A DNA stretch of 59,482 bases from Chroococcus sp. CMT-3BRIN-NPC107 (GCA_019359635.1 JAHHGY010000014.1:1-59482); one strand, 5' to 3'; shown: positions 8,551 through 17,223, counted from the first letter of the stretch. Translations and numbers: made by a program. The notes: generated by a model from the sequence alone, not told the origin.

Positions 8551-8579
8551 GTAGAGACGTTTTACGGCAACGTCTCTAC
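8551..8579. repeat. Hairpin repeat, copy 1
   Basis: The arms GTAGAGACGTT and AACGTCTCTAC (11 bp each) enclose a 7-nt loop. A second copy with the same arms is at 15511-15540. This stem is a widespread short intergenic repeat in cyanobacteria, as I recall. It sits between convergent genes and could end transcripts on either strand. Confidence 0.7.
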
Positions 8580-8588
8580 TACTTGTTT

Positions 8589-9176
8589 CTACATAACTTC
8601 GTCAGCAAAACTAGCTTTACGCACAAACTGAAACGCTCCCGCCACCGAACCCCAAATATGTTCGTCGGTTTCTACATCTCGTCCCCGATCTAAACTAATA
8701 AATTTATCTTGGTCAATTTCAAATTCGCTATCTAGATAAGTTTTTTTGTCATTGCGGAAAACAATACAACCTTTCCCCGGTTCGACAACGCCTTTAAAAG
8801 TGCTACCCGTCCACTCTACAAACATATTGCAGCCAGGAAGTTTCTCTAAATGCGCGGCGGTTAAAGCATTAAGACGTTCTTTTTGCCGCGATGCGCCGTA
8901 AAATTGCTGTTCTTCCTTCACGGTGTAGTTTTCAATCTCAATGCGATCGCCTGCTACAAGCAATTTCAGCACCCGGACTCGGTAGGGAGTATTGAGTATA
9001 TAATCATAGGCTTGCTCGATATAGAAACTTACTCCTGATAGCAATTCTAGGGGCAAGGGACGCATACAAACGCGAATATGAGCAAAAAAGGGTGGATTGT
9101 CAAAAGCTTGTTGCTGATTGCTAAAATCGGCTGCCATCCATCGAGCTAAAGTTGTAATATCTGTAGAATGAGTCAT
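8589..9176 (-). CDS. cpcT: Phycobiliprotein chromophore lyase, CpcT/CpeT family
   Basis: Starting at the ATG encoding MTHSTDITTLARWMAADFS gives 195 residues, the usual family length; the GTG 15 bp upstream is less likely. CpcT-type lyases attach phycocyanobilin to Cys of the phycocyanin beta subunit during phycobilisome assembly. Recognisable signatures are PPFFAHIRVCMRPLP, ELLSGVSFYIEQAYDY, the PYRVRVLKL strand and LPGCNMFVEW. The family forms a lipocalin-like beta barrel that holds the bilin. The gene stands alone, convergent with the methyltransferase, and its 5' region overlaps the leader of the divergent TPR gene. Substrate site specificity is inferred from the family. Confidence 0.88.
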   Translation of the reverse strand: MTHSTDITTLARWMAADFSNQQQAFDNPPFFAHIRVCMRPLPLELLSGVSFYIEQAYDYILNTPYRVRVLKLLVAGDRIEIENYTVKEEQQFYGASRQKERLNALTAAHLEKLPGCNMFVEWTGSTFKGVVEPGKGCIVFRNDKKTYLDSEFEIDQDKFISLDRGRDVETDEHIWGSVAGAFQFVRKASFADEVM

Positions 9177-9305
9177 TTGATTGACACGCACTTAAAAATA
9201 TCTAATTTCTGTATTTTAAAGCTTGAAGTTAGCCATTTTTCAGGATATTTTTTTGCTGTTGTGCGTCAATATATTTGTATGATTCACGCCTTCAACTTTT
9301 TACCT

Positions 9306-10523
9306 ATGCCGTCAAGCCATCGCCTACCCAACAAATATTTTGGTCATAGCTTGGTGCTAAAACTCTTTGTTAGCGCTGCTTTCTGGCTGTGTATTGGTCC
9401 AAATGCGAGCGCCCAAAGCAAAACTCCCCCCGCAGAATTTCCCGTTAATCCCCTCGAAATTACCACACCCGATCCGCTTTTACCCTCCCCATCTCCTACC
9501 CCGGAGGAGCAAAAAAACTTAGCGGTGGCGTTAGAGCAATTAAATACTCAAGCTCAAGCTAAGTTAATTGCAGGCGATAAATTAGGGGCTTTTGAAACTT
9601 GGAATCGAGAGCTAAGATTGCGGCGGGTATTAGGTTATTTGGCAGAAACTCAGGCTTTGGGAAGGGTTGGCGCGATCGCCTGGACGGAAAACGAACGCTA
9701 TCAAGTACAAGTAATTACTCAAAGGTTAGATGCAATTTCCCAGCAATTAAAGTCTAGTAACGATTTGCAGTTATTAACGGCTTTAGCTTCAGCTTTTGAG
9801 CAAGTGCGAGTACCAAAATCAGCTTTAGCTGTTTACAACCAAATTTTAGCCCTTCAACCCCAAGGTAGCGCCGCCGCCGAAGAAACGCTACAAACTATTG
9901 CTGAATTAAATTTAAGTTGGTTTGACTATCCCCAAGCCATAGCTAGTTATAACCAATTGCTGAGTATTGCCAAAGCTAAAAGCGATCGACCTGGGGAATT
10001 AGCTTATTTACAACAGTTAGTTTATATTTATGATCAATCAAAGCAACGCCAGCAAGCGGTAGAAACTAAGCAACAGTTATTGACAATTTACCAACAAGAA
10101 AAGTTGCTTACAGAGGTTCCGAAATTGTATTTGGCGATCGCTACCGATTACGAAGTATTAGGACAACTAGAACAAGCTTTTGCTTCTTATCAACAAGCTT
10201 ATACTTCTGCATGGGCATTACAGCAATTTTTTCAAGCAGGGGAGGCTCTAAGAAAATTAGTTGCTTTGTATCGTTCCCAAGATCAAGTTGATGAAGCTTT
10301 ACAAACAAGTCAAATTCTTTTGCAAGCTGACGAACAAGCTGTAAATGTTTACGGAATGATGAACACGTACGATCAAATTGGACAAATTAATGTCAAAAGA
10401 GGTAATTATTCTGAAGCTCTAGCAGCGTTTCAAAATGGTTTAGATTTAGCTAAACAGTTGCAATATCAACAAGATTATTTTACTCAGCAGGTTGAGGCAG
10501 CTAATAAGCAGATTTCTAAATAA
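9306..10523 (+). CDS. Secreted TPR-repeat protein
   Basis: The start chosen is the ATG at 9306, which gives MPSSHRLPNK then a hydrophobic core and a signal cleavage near NASAQ; upstream in-frame starts at 9168 and 9279 add non-conserved sequence and overlap the divergent gene. The mature chain (~365 residues) opens with a Pro/Ser linker, then at least seven helical TPR-like units, for example AALAVYNQ-type helices near 170, AYLQQLVYIYDQSKQRQQA near 240 and MMNTYDQIGQINVKRGNYS near 355. It probably acts as a periplasmic or thylakoid-lumen scaffold. No catalytic domain is visible. It has the GCGATCGC-rich composition of its neighbours. Confidence 0.8.
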   Translation: MPSSHRLPNKYFGHSLVLKLFVSAAFWLCIGPNASAQSKTPPAEFPVNPLEITTPDPLLPSPSPTPEEQKNLAVALEQLNTQAQAKLIAGDKLGAFETWNRELRLRRVLGYLAETQALGRVGAIAWTENERYQVQVITQRLDAISQQLKSSNDLQLLTALASAFEQVRVPKSALAVYNQILALQPQGSAAAEETLQTIAELNLSWFDYPQAIASYNQLLSIAKAKSDRPGELAYLQQLVYIYDQSKQRQQAVETKQQLLTIYQQEKLLTEVPKLYLAIATDYEVLGQLEQAFASYQQAYTSAWALQQFFQAGEALRKLVALYRSQDQVDEALQTSQILLQADEQAVNVYGMMNTYDQIGQINVKRGNYSEALAAFQNGLDLAKQLQYQQDYFTQQVEAANKQISK

Positions 10524-10535
10524 ACAGCGAACTTT

Positions 10536-10961
10536 TTAATATTTTGATAAGTCCGCACCGTATACTTTAGCGCCACTAAAGTTTGCTCCTGCTACGATTG
10601 CACCATCCATATCTGCATTGTAGAGTTTGGCGCTACTAAAGTTAACGTCTGTAAGATTTGCTTCATTAAAACTAGCATCAGAGGCAAAAGAGTTTAACAA
10701 TGTTGCTTGTTTGAGATTTGCCCCAGTTAAATCTGCGCCTTCTAAGTTAGTATTTGCTAGGTTAGCTTCTTCTAAATTTGCATCTCGCAAATCTGCCCCA
10801 ATTAAATGCGCTCCGCTTAAATCTGCCCCTCTTAAGTCACAACTTTGACATTGCTTAGTTTCTAGCAATTGTCTAACGTGAGCAGGGTTTTCTGCTTTGA
10901 CTGGATTTGCTAAACTAATTGCACTGATAATTGCAGTAGTAGCTATAAGTAACAATTTCAT
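10536..10961 (-). CDS. Secreted pentapeptide-repeat protein
   Basis: The ATG at 10961 begins MKLLLIATTAIISAISLANP, a signal peptide cut near VKAEN; the TTG 12 bp upstream is less likely. A pair of Cys (QCQSCDLRGADLS) starts the repeat domain, followed by about 15 A(D/N)LXX pentapeptides such as GADLRDANLEEANLANTNLE. These build a right-handed quadrilateral beta helix. A short Cys-containing start plus such repeats is common in cyanobacterial lumenal or periplasmic proteins. No enzymatic function is implied. It is convergent with the TPR gene, with only 12 bp between stop codons. Confidence 0.88.
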   Translation of the reverse strand: MKLLLIATTAIISAISLANPVKAENPAHVRQLLETKQCQSCDLRGADLSGAHLIGADLRDANLEEANLANTNLEGADLTGANLKQATLLNSFASDASFNEANLTDVNFSSAKLYNADMDGAIVAGANFSGAKVYGADLSKY

Positions 10962-11325
10962 ACTTGCCCTCAAAATTTGTAGATTTTTTTTATAATCCTT
11001 ACTTAATACAATGACTTTATTGATAAGTTTTTACATCCTACAATTGGCAGAATTAAAAATGGGGTTATAGCAAAAATCAATCTTAAGTAGGAGTATTTTG
11101 CCCGTCTTTGGGGAGTTGCCTATTTTTGAAAAAAAAGCTCAAATGAAAAAGATTAAAGCGATTGCACCGTTGCAACCATAGACTGTCTGGATAAAAACAA
11201 AATTTGGCTTTATTTTAAGACAGCATTACCATTGATTGAAATTTTTTAACTTAATCATAAATTTTTTCACAAAACTTTACTTAGCAGTCGTGAGAGAATG
11301 AATATAGTTGCTAAGGAGATGACCG
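10962..11325. promoter_or_regulatory. Leader and promoter region of the flavodiiron cluster
   Basis: This is a 364-bp AT-rich divergent spacer. A clear ribosome binding site AAGGAG is at 11313-11318, 7 bp before the ATG. I see no convincing -10/-35 pair, no GTA-N8-TAC NtcA box and no clean NdhR-type palindrome. In Synechocystis the homologous flv4 5' end is covered by an antisense RNA; the sequence alone does not show one here. Confidence 0.45.
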
Positions 11326-13047
11326 ATGGTAGCGCTCACCGACAAAAATCAGAAGCGGTTAACGACGCAAACCGCCGAAATTGCGCCTAATACGACAGCG
11401 ATCCGCTCTTTAGATTGGGAGCGCGATCGCTTTGACATCGAATTTGGACTGCAAAATGGTACTACATACAACTCTTTTATAATTCGCGGTGAAAAAATAG
11501 CTTTAGTAGATACAAGTCACGAAAAATTCCGCAAGTTATATTTAGATACGCTCAATAAACTAATTAATCCTGTAGAAATTGATTACGTAATCATCAGTCA
11601 CACCGAGCCAGACCATAGCGGATTAGTTAAAGATATTCTGCAATTAAACCCCGAAATAACGGTAGTCGGGTCAAAAGTAGCTTTGCAGTTTCTCGAAGAT
11701 ATGGTACACCAGCCATTTAAAAAGCAAATCGTCAAAAATGGCGAATTTTTAGACTTGGGTAACGGACACGAATTAGAATTTGTCAGTGCGCCGAACTTAC
11801 ATTGGCCCGATACAATGTTTACTTACGATCGTCAAACCCAGGTTCTCTACACTTGCGATGCCTTTGGCTTGCACTACTGCGACGAATATACCTTTGATGA
11901 AGACTTGGGCGCAATAGAAGCAGATTTTCGCTTTTATTATGACTGTCTAATGGCTCCTAACGCTCGTTCGGTATTATCGGCGATGAAGCGGATGGACGAA
12001 TTAGGAACTGTTTTAACTATAGCTACAGGTCATGGCCCATTATTGCAGCACAACGTCGCAGAACTAACCAAACGTTACCGGACTTGGAGTCAAACGAAAG
12101 CCAAAGCAGAAACCACTGTAGCTGTTTTTTATGTATCCGATTATGGATATAGCGATCGCCTTTCTCAATCAATTGCGAGTGGGATTACCAAAACCGGAGT
12201 TGCTGTCGAAATGGTAGATATGCGATCGAGCGATTTACAGGAAATTCAAGAACTTGTCAGTCGCAGCGCTGGTATTGTAATTTCTATGCCACCAACTTCA
12301 GCTAAATCCAGCGTCAAAACCGCTTTGAGTACCGTTTTAGCCGCAGCTAAAGGTAAGCAAGCTATTGGTTTGTACGAGTCGGGTGGCGGAGATGACGAAC
12401 CCATCGATCCGTTGCTTGGTAAGTTTAGGGATTTAGGTTTATCTGAAGCCTTCCCAGCCATTCGGATTAAAGACTTTCCCAGCGAAAATACTTACAAACT
12501 CTGTGAAGAAGCAGGTACAGACTTAGGACAATGGCTGACACGCGATCGCAGTATTAAAGAACTTAAAGCCATAGACAGCAACCTCGAAAAAGCCCTAGGA
12601 CGCATTAGTAGCGGGCTTTACATTATTACAGCCAAAAAAGGCGATTTAACTAGCGCCATGCTTGCATCGTGGGTATCTCAAGCAAGTTTTACACCCCTAG
12701 GGTTAACAATTGCCGTAGCTAAAGATAGAGCCATTGAATCGTTAATGCAAGTCGGCGATCGCTTTGTTCTCAACGTTTTAGAAGAAGGAAACCATTTGCA
12801 TTTAATGAAACACTTTCTCAAGCGTTTCTCTCCTGGTGCGGATCGTTTTGCGGGAATCAAAACCCAAACGGCGGAAAATGGTTCGCCAATATTGACCGAT
12901 GCGTTAGCTTACCTAGAATGCGTCGTTACTACCCGCATGGAAACTAGCGATCATTGGATAGTTTACAGTACCGTTGATGCGGGTAGAGTCTCAAAACCCG
13001 AAGCTCTCACCGCCGTCCACCATCGTAAAGTAGCAAACTACTACTAA
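11326..13047 (+). CDS. flv4: Flavodiiron protein with complete iron ligands (Flv4-like; Flv3 possible)
   Basis: At 573 residues it has the three-domain cyanobacterial layout. A beta-lactamase-like diiron domain (about 30-260) carries H92-x-E94-x-D96-H97, H159, D178 and H236, all ligands present. A flavodoxin domain (about 265-405) contains YVSDYGYSDRL, and a flavin-reductase domain spans ~425-573. The family reduces O2 to water with electrons from photosynthesis and protects the photosystems. It probably pairs with the non-canonical paralogue at 13795. The gene order, with a small membrane protein between the two, matches the Synechocystis flv4-sll0218-flv2 operon, so Flv4 is preferred over Flv3. 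The symbol rests mainly on this order. Confidence 0.85.
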   Translation: MVALTDKNQKRLTTQTAEIAPNTTAIRSLDWERDRFDIEFGLQNGTTYNSFIIRGEKIALVDTSHEKFRKLYLDTLNKLINPVEIDYVIISHTEPDHSGLVKDILQLNPEITVVGSKVALQFLEDMVHQPFKKQIVKNGEFLDLGNGHELEFVSAPNLHWPDTMFTYDRQTQVLYTCDAFGLHYCDEYTFDEDLGAIEADFRFYYDCLMAPNARSVLSAMKRMDELGTVLTIATGHGPLLQHNVAELTKRYRTWSQTKAKAETTVAVFYVSDYGYSDRLSQSIASGITKTGVAVEMVDMRSSDLQEIQELVSRSAGIVISMPPTSAKSSVKTALSTVLAAAKGKQAIGLYESGGGDDEPIDPLLGKFRDLGLSEAFPAIRIKDFPSENTYKLCEEAGTDLGQWLTRDRSIKELKAIDSNLEKALGRISSGLYIITAKKGDLTSAMLASWVSQASFTPLGLTIAVAKDRAIESLMQVGDRFVLNVLEEGNHLHLMKHFLKRFSPGADRFAGIKTQTAENGSPILTDALAYLECVVTTRMETSDHWIVYSTVDAGRVSKPEALTAVHHRKVANYY

Positions 13048-13077
13048 TTGCGATCGTTTGCCTGTTTTTCATATCAG

Positions 13078-13110
13078 TAGGGGTAAATCTATAGGTTTAC
13101 CCCTATTTTG
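13078..13110 (+). terminator. Terminator-like hairpin after the first flavodiiron gene
   Basis: Arms AGGGGTAAA (13079-13087) and TTTACCCCT (13096-13104) form a 9-bp stem with an 8-nt loop, followed by ATTTTGATT. It lies 31 bp after the flv4-like stop and before the membrane-protein gene. It could partly uncouple the first gene from the rest of the cluster or stabilise its 3' end. Confidence 0.6.
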
Positions 13111-13235
13111 ATTAGTAGTTATTGCAGAAAATTTACAAACCTAACCATTAGTATTTCAAATAGATAAGTGCTTGAGCTATAAGGATAATTAAAGTAGACT
13201 AAAAGCCATCAAGTTAAGGTGGAGTAACTGAATAT

Positions 13236-13751
13236 ATGCAAGACTCATACAACAACCCTTCCAGTAACTGGCACATTTGGTTTAATAAAAGTCGAATTGT
13301 CCGCGCTCTTGAAACTATCCAAGACTTAATCGTAGTCTCCCTCTGCATCGGTCTATTCAGTGTTATGGTTATCCAATTGCGAGCAATGTTTATCTCGTTA
13401 TTGCCGCCTTTAAACTTTAAAGCCGTAACCTCAGATATATTGTTTCTATTAATTTTGGTAGAGTTATTCCGCCTATTGATTATATATTTGCAAGAACAAA
13501 GAGTATCTATTGGAGTAGCGGTAGAAGTATCGATTGTTTCTGCCTTGCGAGAGGTAATTGTGAGGGGTGTATTAGAAACTCCTTGGAGCCAGATTTTATC
13601 AACCTGTGCTTTTTTATTAGTTATGGGCGCGCTGCTGATAATCCGAGTGTGGATACCGCCGACCTTTAGTGGGATTGACCCCGAACGTCGCCTGCATAAA
13701 AGTAAGCCGCAAAGCTTTGAGATTGCTAATTCTCAACACGTAGAGTCTTAG
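13236..13751 (+). CDS. PsiE-like membrane protein between the flavodiiron genes (Sll0218 position)
   Basis: The 171-residue protein has about four hydrophobic segments: DLIVVSLCIGLFSVMVIQL near 32-50, ILFLLILVELFRLLIIYL near 70-86, a weaker one near 95-110, and ILSTCAFLLVMGALLIIRVW near 125-145. The ELFRLLIIYLQEQRVSIGV segment is typical of the PsiE family of small membrane proteins. In Synechocystis the flv4-flv2 operon encodes a thylakoid membrane protein, Sll0218, at this position, linked to photosystem II stability; equivalence is inferred from position and topology. It lies 43 bp before the second flavodiiron gene, so those two are probably co-transcribed. Confidence 0.75.
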   Translation: MQDSYNNPSSNWHIWFNKSRIVRALETIQDLIVVSLCIGLFSVMVIQLRAMFISLLPPLNFKAVTSDILFLLILVELFRLLIIYLQEQRVSIGVAVEVSIVSALREVIVRGVLETPWSQILSTCAFLLVMGALLIIRVWIPPTFSGIDPERRLHKSKPQSFEIANSQHVES

Positions 13752-13794
13752 CTCGTTGCTAAAAACATTAATAAATTAGTCCTACCTAAACTCT

Positions 13795-15507
13795 ATGCCA
13801 CACACTAAAAAACGGGATGTCCAAGTATTGCCCATCGCCACCGATACCACCGTAATGCGATCGCGTAGTTGGACTGGGTTAAGATTTGAAATTGAATATG
13901 CTTTAGCCAGAGGTACAACCGCTAATTCTTACTTAATTCGCGGCGACAAACTAGCGCTAATCGATCCCCCCGGCGAAACCTTTACAGAGATATATTTAGC
14001 AGCTTTACACCAGCGTTTTGACGTAGAACTACTAGATTACGTGATTTTAGGTCACGTCAACCCTAACCGCGCCGTCACCCTCAAAGCCTTACTCAAAGTA
14101 GCACCCCAGATAACTTTTGTAACTTCAAACCCCGGTGCGATCGCCCTGCGGGCAGCATTACCTAATATTGAATTAAAAATTCTCGTTATTAAGGGAGAGG
14201 AAACAATAGATTTAGGTAAAGGTCATAATCTACAATTCATCCCCACCCCAAGCCCCCGCTTTCCTGACGAGCTTTGTACCTACGACGGGCAAACAGAGAT
14301 ACTTTACACCGACAAATTATTTGGCGCTCATATCTGCGGCGATCAAGTTTTTGATGAAGGGTGGGAAATATTTAACGAAGACAGGCGTTATTACTACGAA
14401 TGTCTCATGGCTCCTAATGCGCGTCAAGTGGAGACAGCAATAGATAAATTAGCACCTTTCCCCGTTCGGCTTTACGCCACAGGACACGGGCCATTAGTCC
14501 GCTATGCTTTACCAGAACTAACTCAATCTTATCGGAACTGGAACCAACAGCAAAATACTCAAAATATTAAAGTAGCTTTACTATATGCTTCTGCTTATGG
14601 CAACACGGCAACTTTAGCACAAGCGATCGCGCGGGGGATCACTAAAGCTGGAGTTGGTGTCGAATCAATCAATTGCGAAGTCGCCGAACCCGCCGAAATT
14701 CAAGCTGCTATCGAAAAATCTGCGGGGTTCATCATCGGTTCTCCTACCCTTGGCGGTCATGCACCAACACCCATTCAAACCGCTTTAGGAATTGTTCTTT
14801 CTACCGCTACTAATAGTCAACTTGCGGGGGTATTTGGTTCTTTTGGCTGGAGTGGCGAAGCGATTGATTTACTAGAAGGAAAACTCCGCGATGCTGGCTA
14901 TCGTTTTGGTTTTGAAACTCTGCGCGTCAAATTTAAACCAAATGATGTCACTCTCAAACTCTGCGAAGAAGCAGGTACAGATTTTGCTCAAGCCTTGAAA
15001 AAAGCTAAAAAAGCTCGTTCCCCAAGGGTTCCAGCTACTACTGTAGAACAAGCTGTGGGTCATTTGGTGGGGTCTTTGTGTGTCGTAACTTCCCAAGAAG
15101 ACAATGTAGCTAGTGGGATGTTAGCTTCTTGGGTTTCCCAAGCGACTTTTAATCCTCCCGGCTTAACGGTAGCGGTAGCCAAAGACCGAGCGGTAGAATC
15201 TTTGATGTATCCAGGACGAAATTTTGTTCTCAATATCCTCGCCGAAGGTAAGCATTTAGGTTTAATGAAGCATTTTCTTAAACCTTTCACCCCCGGAGAA
15301 GATAGATTTACAGGCGTTGCAACAGAAACCGCCGCTAATGGCTCTCCGGTACTCAGCGATGCTTTAGCCTATGTTGAATGCTCTGTTAGCAGCCGTATGG
15401 AAGCTGGAGATCACTGGATAGTTTACGCGATCGCAACTTCTGGTAAATTATTACAACCCGATACCCTTACTGCTGTCCATCATCGCAAATCTGGCAGTCA
15501 TTATTAA
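13795..15507 (+). CDS. flv2: Flavodiiron protein with substituted iron ligands (Flv2-like; Flv1 possible)
   Basis: The 570-residue protein has the same three domains as the 11326 gene: beta-lactamase-like (~30-255), flavodoxin (LLYASAYGNTATLAQAIARG, ~262-400) and flavin reductase (~425-570). The iron-site residues have changed: H87-V-N89-P-N91-R92 replaces HxExDH, R155 replaces the next His, and K174 sits where the bridging Asp belongs; H231 of TGHGP is kept. This pattern is known for Flv1 and Flv2, which work as heterodimers with a canonical partner. Flv2 is favoured by operon order. The stop codon is followed 3 bp later by a hairpin repeat. Confidence 0.85.
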   Translation: MPHTKKRDVQVLPIATDTTVMRSRSWTGLRFEIEYALARGTTANSYLIRGDKLALIDPPGETFTEIYLAALHQRFDVELLDYVILGHVNPNRAVTLKALLKVAPQITFVTSNPGAIALRAALPNIELKILVIKGEETIDLGKGHNLQFIPTPSPRFPDELCTYDGQTEILYTDKLFGAHICGDQVFDEGWEIFNEDRRYYYECLMAPNARQVETAIDKLAPFPVRLYATGHGPLVRYALPELTQSYRNWNQQQNTQNIKVALLYASAYGNTATLAQAIARGITKAGVGVESINCEVAEPAEIQAAIEKSAGFIIGSPTLGGHAPTPIQTALGIVLSTATNSQLAGVFGSFGWSGEAIDLLEGKLRDAGYRFGFETLRVKFKPNDVTLKLCEEAGTDFAQALKKAKKARSPRVPATTVEQAVGHLVGSLCVVTSQEDNVASGMLASWVSQATFNPPGLTVAVAKDRAVESLMYPGRNFVLNILAEGKHLGLMKHFLKPFTPGEDRFTGVATETAANGSPVLSDALAYVECSVSSRMEAGDHWIVYAIATSGKLLQPDTLTAVHHRKSGSHY

Positions 15508-15510
15508 ATT

Positions 15511-15540
15511 AGTAGAGACGTTCACCGCAACGTCTCTACT
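15511..15540. repeat. Hairpin repeat, copy 2, between convergent genes
   Basis: Arms AGTAGAGACGTT and AACGTCTCTACT are perfect 12-bp complements around a 6-nt loop. The arms match copy 1 at 8551-8579. It occupies the whole gap between the flv2-like stop and the stop of the convergent lyase gene and probably serves both as a transcript end. Confidence 0.75.
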
Positions 15541-15543
15541 GTT

Positions 15544-16101
15544 TTACGCGATACGGGTTTCTAAATACTGACCAATCATTTGTTGTTCGCCAGCGCGAGA
15601 AATAATTGTTTGTCTGGTTCGATAATTACTACCTACAAGTTTTAATTCTTCCTCAAATACCGAACCGTTGTACTCGGTTCGTAAACACATAGTTTGGTCG
15701 TTAATAAAATAATAGTCAGCTTTTACAGGCTTGGGTGTCGCAAAACCGCGATCGCGGTACAATGTATTTCCCAATGCTCCAAATATTGTAGAGCCAATAG
15801 ATTGCTTTTTTCCCGATACCGAATCGGTACTATTCCAGCTAACATACGCTCCACAAGTCAAGCTTTCTAAGTCGCTCAATTGGTGTAACTGCGCTAATTT
15901 CTGTAATTCTTCGCATCCCTGAGCTAAAAAACGAATCGTAATTAGACTAATCATTTCTTTTGTCTCGCCATCCGGCAAAGTATAGTAACGTCTCTCCGAG
16001 CGCCAATTGCCTTCTGATGCTTGAAAAAACTCTGCAACTAATACTGATGCCTCTTTGCTTTGAGCAAGTTGTCGTGCTGTCACAATTACCAATCCCTTCA
16101 C
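15544..16101 (-). CDS. Phycobiliprotein lyase, CpcS/CpeS family
   Basis: The product is 185 residues, close to the family length. The signature FFQASEGNWRSERRYYTLP near 25-43 is the conserved N-terminal strand of CpcS/CpeS/CpcU lyases. SLTCGAYVSWNS near 83 and the closing strands YRTRQTIISRAGEQQMIGQY are also characteristic. These lipocalin-like proteins attach bilins to Cys-84-type sites of phycobiliproteins. The assigned start is GTG; an internal GTG six codons downstream is equally possible because no ribosome binding site decides. I cannot say which of CpcS, CpcU, CpcV or CpeS it is. It is convergent with the flavodiiron cluster. Confidence 0.8.
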   Translation of the reverse strand: MKGLVIVTARQLAQSKEASVLVAEFFQASEGNWRSERRYYTLPDGETKEMISLITIRFLAQGCEELQKLAQLHQLSDLESLTCGAYVSWNSTDSVSGKKQSIGSTIFGALGNTLYRDRGFATPKPVKADYYFINDQTMCLRTEYNGSVFEEELKLVGSNYRTRQTIISRAGEQQMIGQYLETRIA

Positions 16102-16290
16102 AACCTAAAGACTGCGACTTTACGCAAGCCTTTGTTAATATTCTTAATATACAGAAAATTCTCAAAAAGTCATCTAGTCATCGAGATAAGCTTCTAGATA
16201 GACAGAGCGCAAAATTCAATTAGGCAATCTACTAGACTCAATTACATTTATAGACTTACAATTGATATTTGTGAGTTTTTTAAATTGACC

Positions 16291-16656
16291 ATGAATGCTC
16301 AAGAGATCATCCGCTCCATTGAAGCGGAGCAATTAAAGTCGAACCTACCCGATATCTATGTAGGCGATACCGTGCGGGTAGGTGTCGTAATTCAAGAAGG
16401 CGGCAAAGAACGCACTCAGCCTTACGAAGGCGTAGTAATTGCCATGCGTAATGGTGGCATCAATGAAACCATTACTGTAAGAAAAATATTTCAGGGTATC
16501 GGTGTAGAAAGAGTATTTTTGTTACACTCACCCCGCGTAGAAAGTGTCAAAGTGTTGCGTCGGGGTAAAGTCCGCCGTGCTAAACTTTATTATTTGCGCG
16601 ATCGCGTTGGTAACAAGGCGAACCGCATCAAACAAAGATTCGATCGCCCTTTGTAA
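16291..16656 (+). CDS. rplS: 50S ribosomal protein L19
   Basis: The ATG at 16291 gives 121 residues beginning [16 protein letters not shown]; the TTG two codons upstream is less likely. Signatures are [39 protein letters not shown] and the C-terminal [17 protein letters not shown]19 lies at the 30S-50S interface. It stands alone at the head of a translation block, followed 112 bp later by tRNA-Trp. Confidence 0.97.
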   Translation: MNAQEIIRSIEAEQLKSNLPDIYVGDTVRVGVVIQEGGKERTQPYEGVVIAMRNGGINETITVRKIFQGIGVERVFLLHSPRVESVKVLRRGKVRRAKLYYLRDRVGNKANRIKQRFDRPL

Positions 16657-16768
16657 ACCTGCTATTAGTTAAAGACGTTGCTACCAATGTCTGCTTACAG
16701 CAATAATGTGATATAGTAATAAATCTGGATGATTGCAGTTGTACAACTGTAAACATTTAACCCATCGG

Positions 16769-16841
16769 GCGCTCTTAGTTCAGTTGGTAGAACGCAGGTC
16801 TCCAAAACCTGATGTCGGGGGTTCAAGTCCTCCAGGGCGCG
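16769..16841 (+). tRNA. trnW: tRNA-Trp (anticodon CCA)
   Basis: The 73-nt cloverleaf has acceptor arms GCGCTCT and AGGGCGC with one G-T pair and discriminator G. The anticodon stem CAGGT/ACCTG encloses the loop CTCCAAA. The T arm contains GGTTCAAGTCC and the D arm TAGTTCAGTTGGTAGA. The CCA tail is not encoded. It sits just upstream of secE, a position conserved for tRNA-Trp in many bacteria. Confidence 0.97.
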
Positions 16842-17004
16842 CTGAAACAAATTCTGCTCGAAAGCATTGTTACAAAACAATAGCAGTCGGGCGGGATTAT
16901 TGTGTGGGAGAAAGTTGCCGCCCAGTCATTTTTGCAGACCAGAGGCAGTAAATCATATAATTAGCTGCTATAGGGTCAAAGTTTCTAGGAGCAAAAAGCC
17001 ACCC

Positions 17005-17223
17005 GTGAGTAAAAAAAACGAAGCCGAAATTCAACCAAATAGTGGATTTAGCCTGACAAAGTTTTTTCAAGGCACAAAAGAAGAACTAGATAAAGTCGTG
17101 TGGCCCAGTCGCCAACAATTAGTTAGCGAATCGGTCGCCGTTTTATTAATGGTAATTTTATCAGCAGGGTTAATTTATCTTGTAGATGGCTTATTTTCTT
17201 GGGCAGCAACGCAGGTATTTTAA
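17005..17223 (+). CDS. secE: Preprotein translocase subunit SecE
   Basis: The GTG at 17005, with AGGAGC upstream, gives 72 residues. The chain has a short charged N-terminus, the conserved amphipathic stretch KEELDKVVWPSRQQLVSES, and one membrane helix VAVLLMVILSAGLIYLVDGL, the minimal SecE form found in cyanobacteria. Longer reads starting upstream run through the tRNA spacer and are not credible. SecE clamps the SecY channel. Its TAA overlaps the nusG ATG by one base (TAATG), so translation is coupled. Confidence 0.95.
   Translation: MSKKNEAEIQPNSGFSLTKFFQGTKEELDKVVWPSRQQLVSESVAVLLMVILSAGLIYLVDGLFSWAATQVF

Noticed and set aside
11326-15507. Assignment of the pair as Flv3/Flv1
   Set aside because: Not excluded by sequence, but the intervening membrane-protein gene matches flv4-sll0218-flv2 order better.
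16733-16951. 72-codon frame reading through the tRNA-Trp gene
   Set aside because: It overlaps a complete tRNA cloverleaf; the apparent protein is an artefact of the RNA gene.
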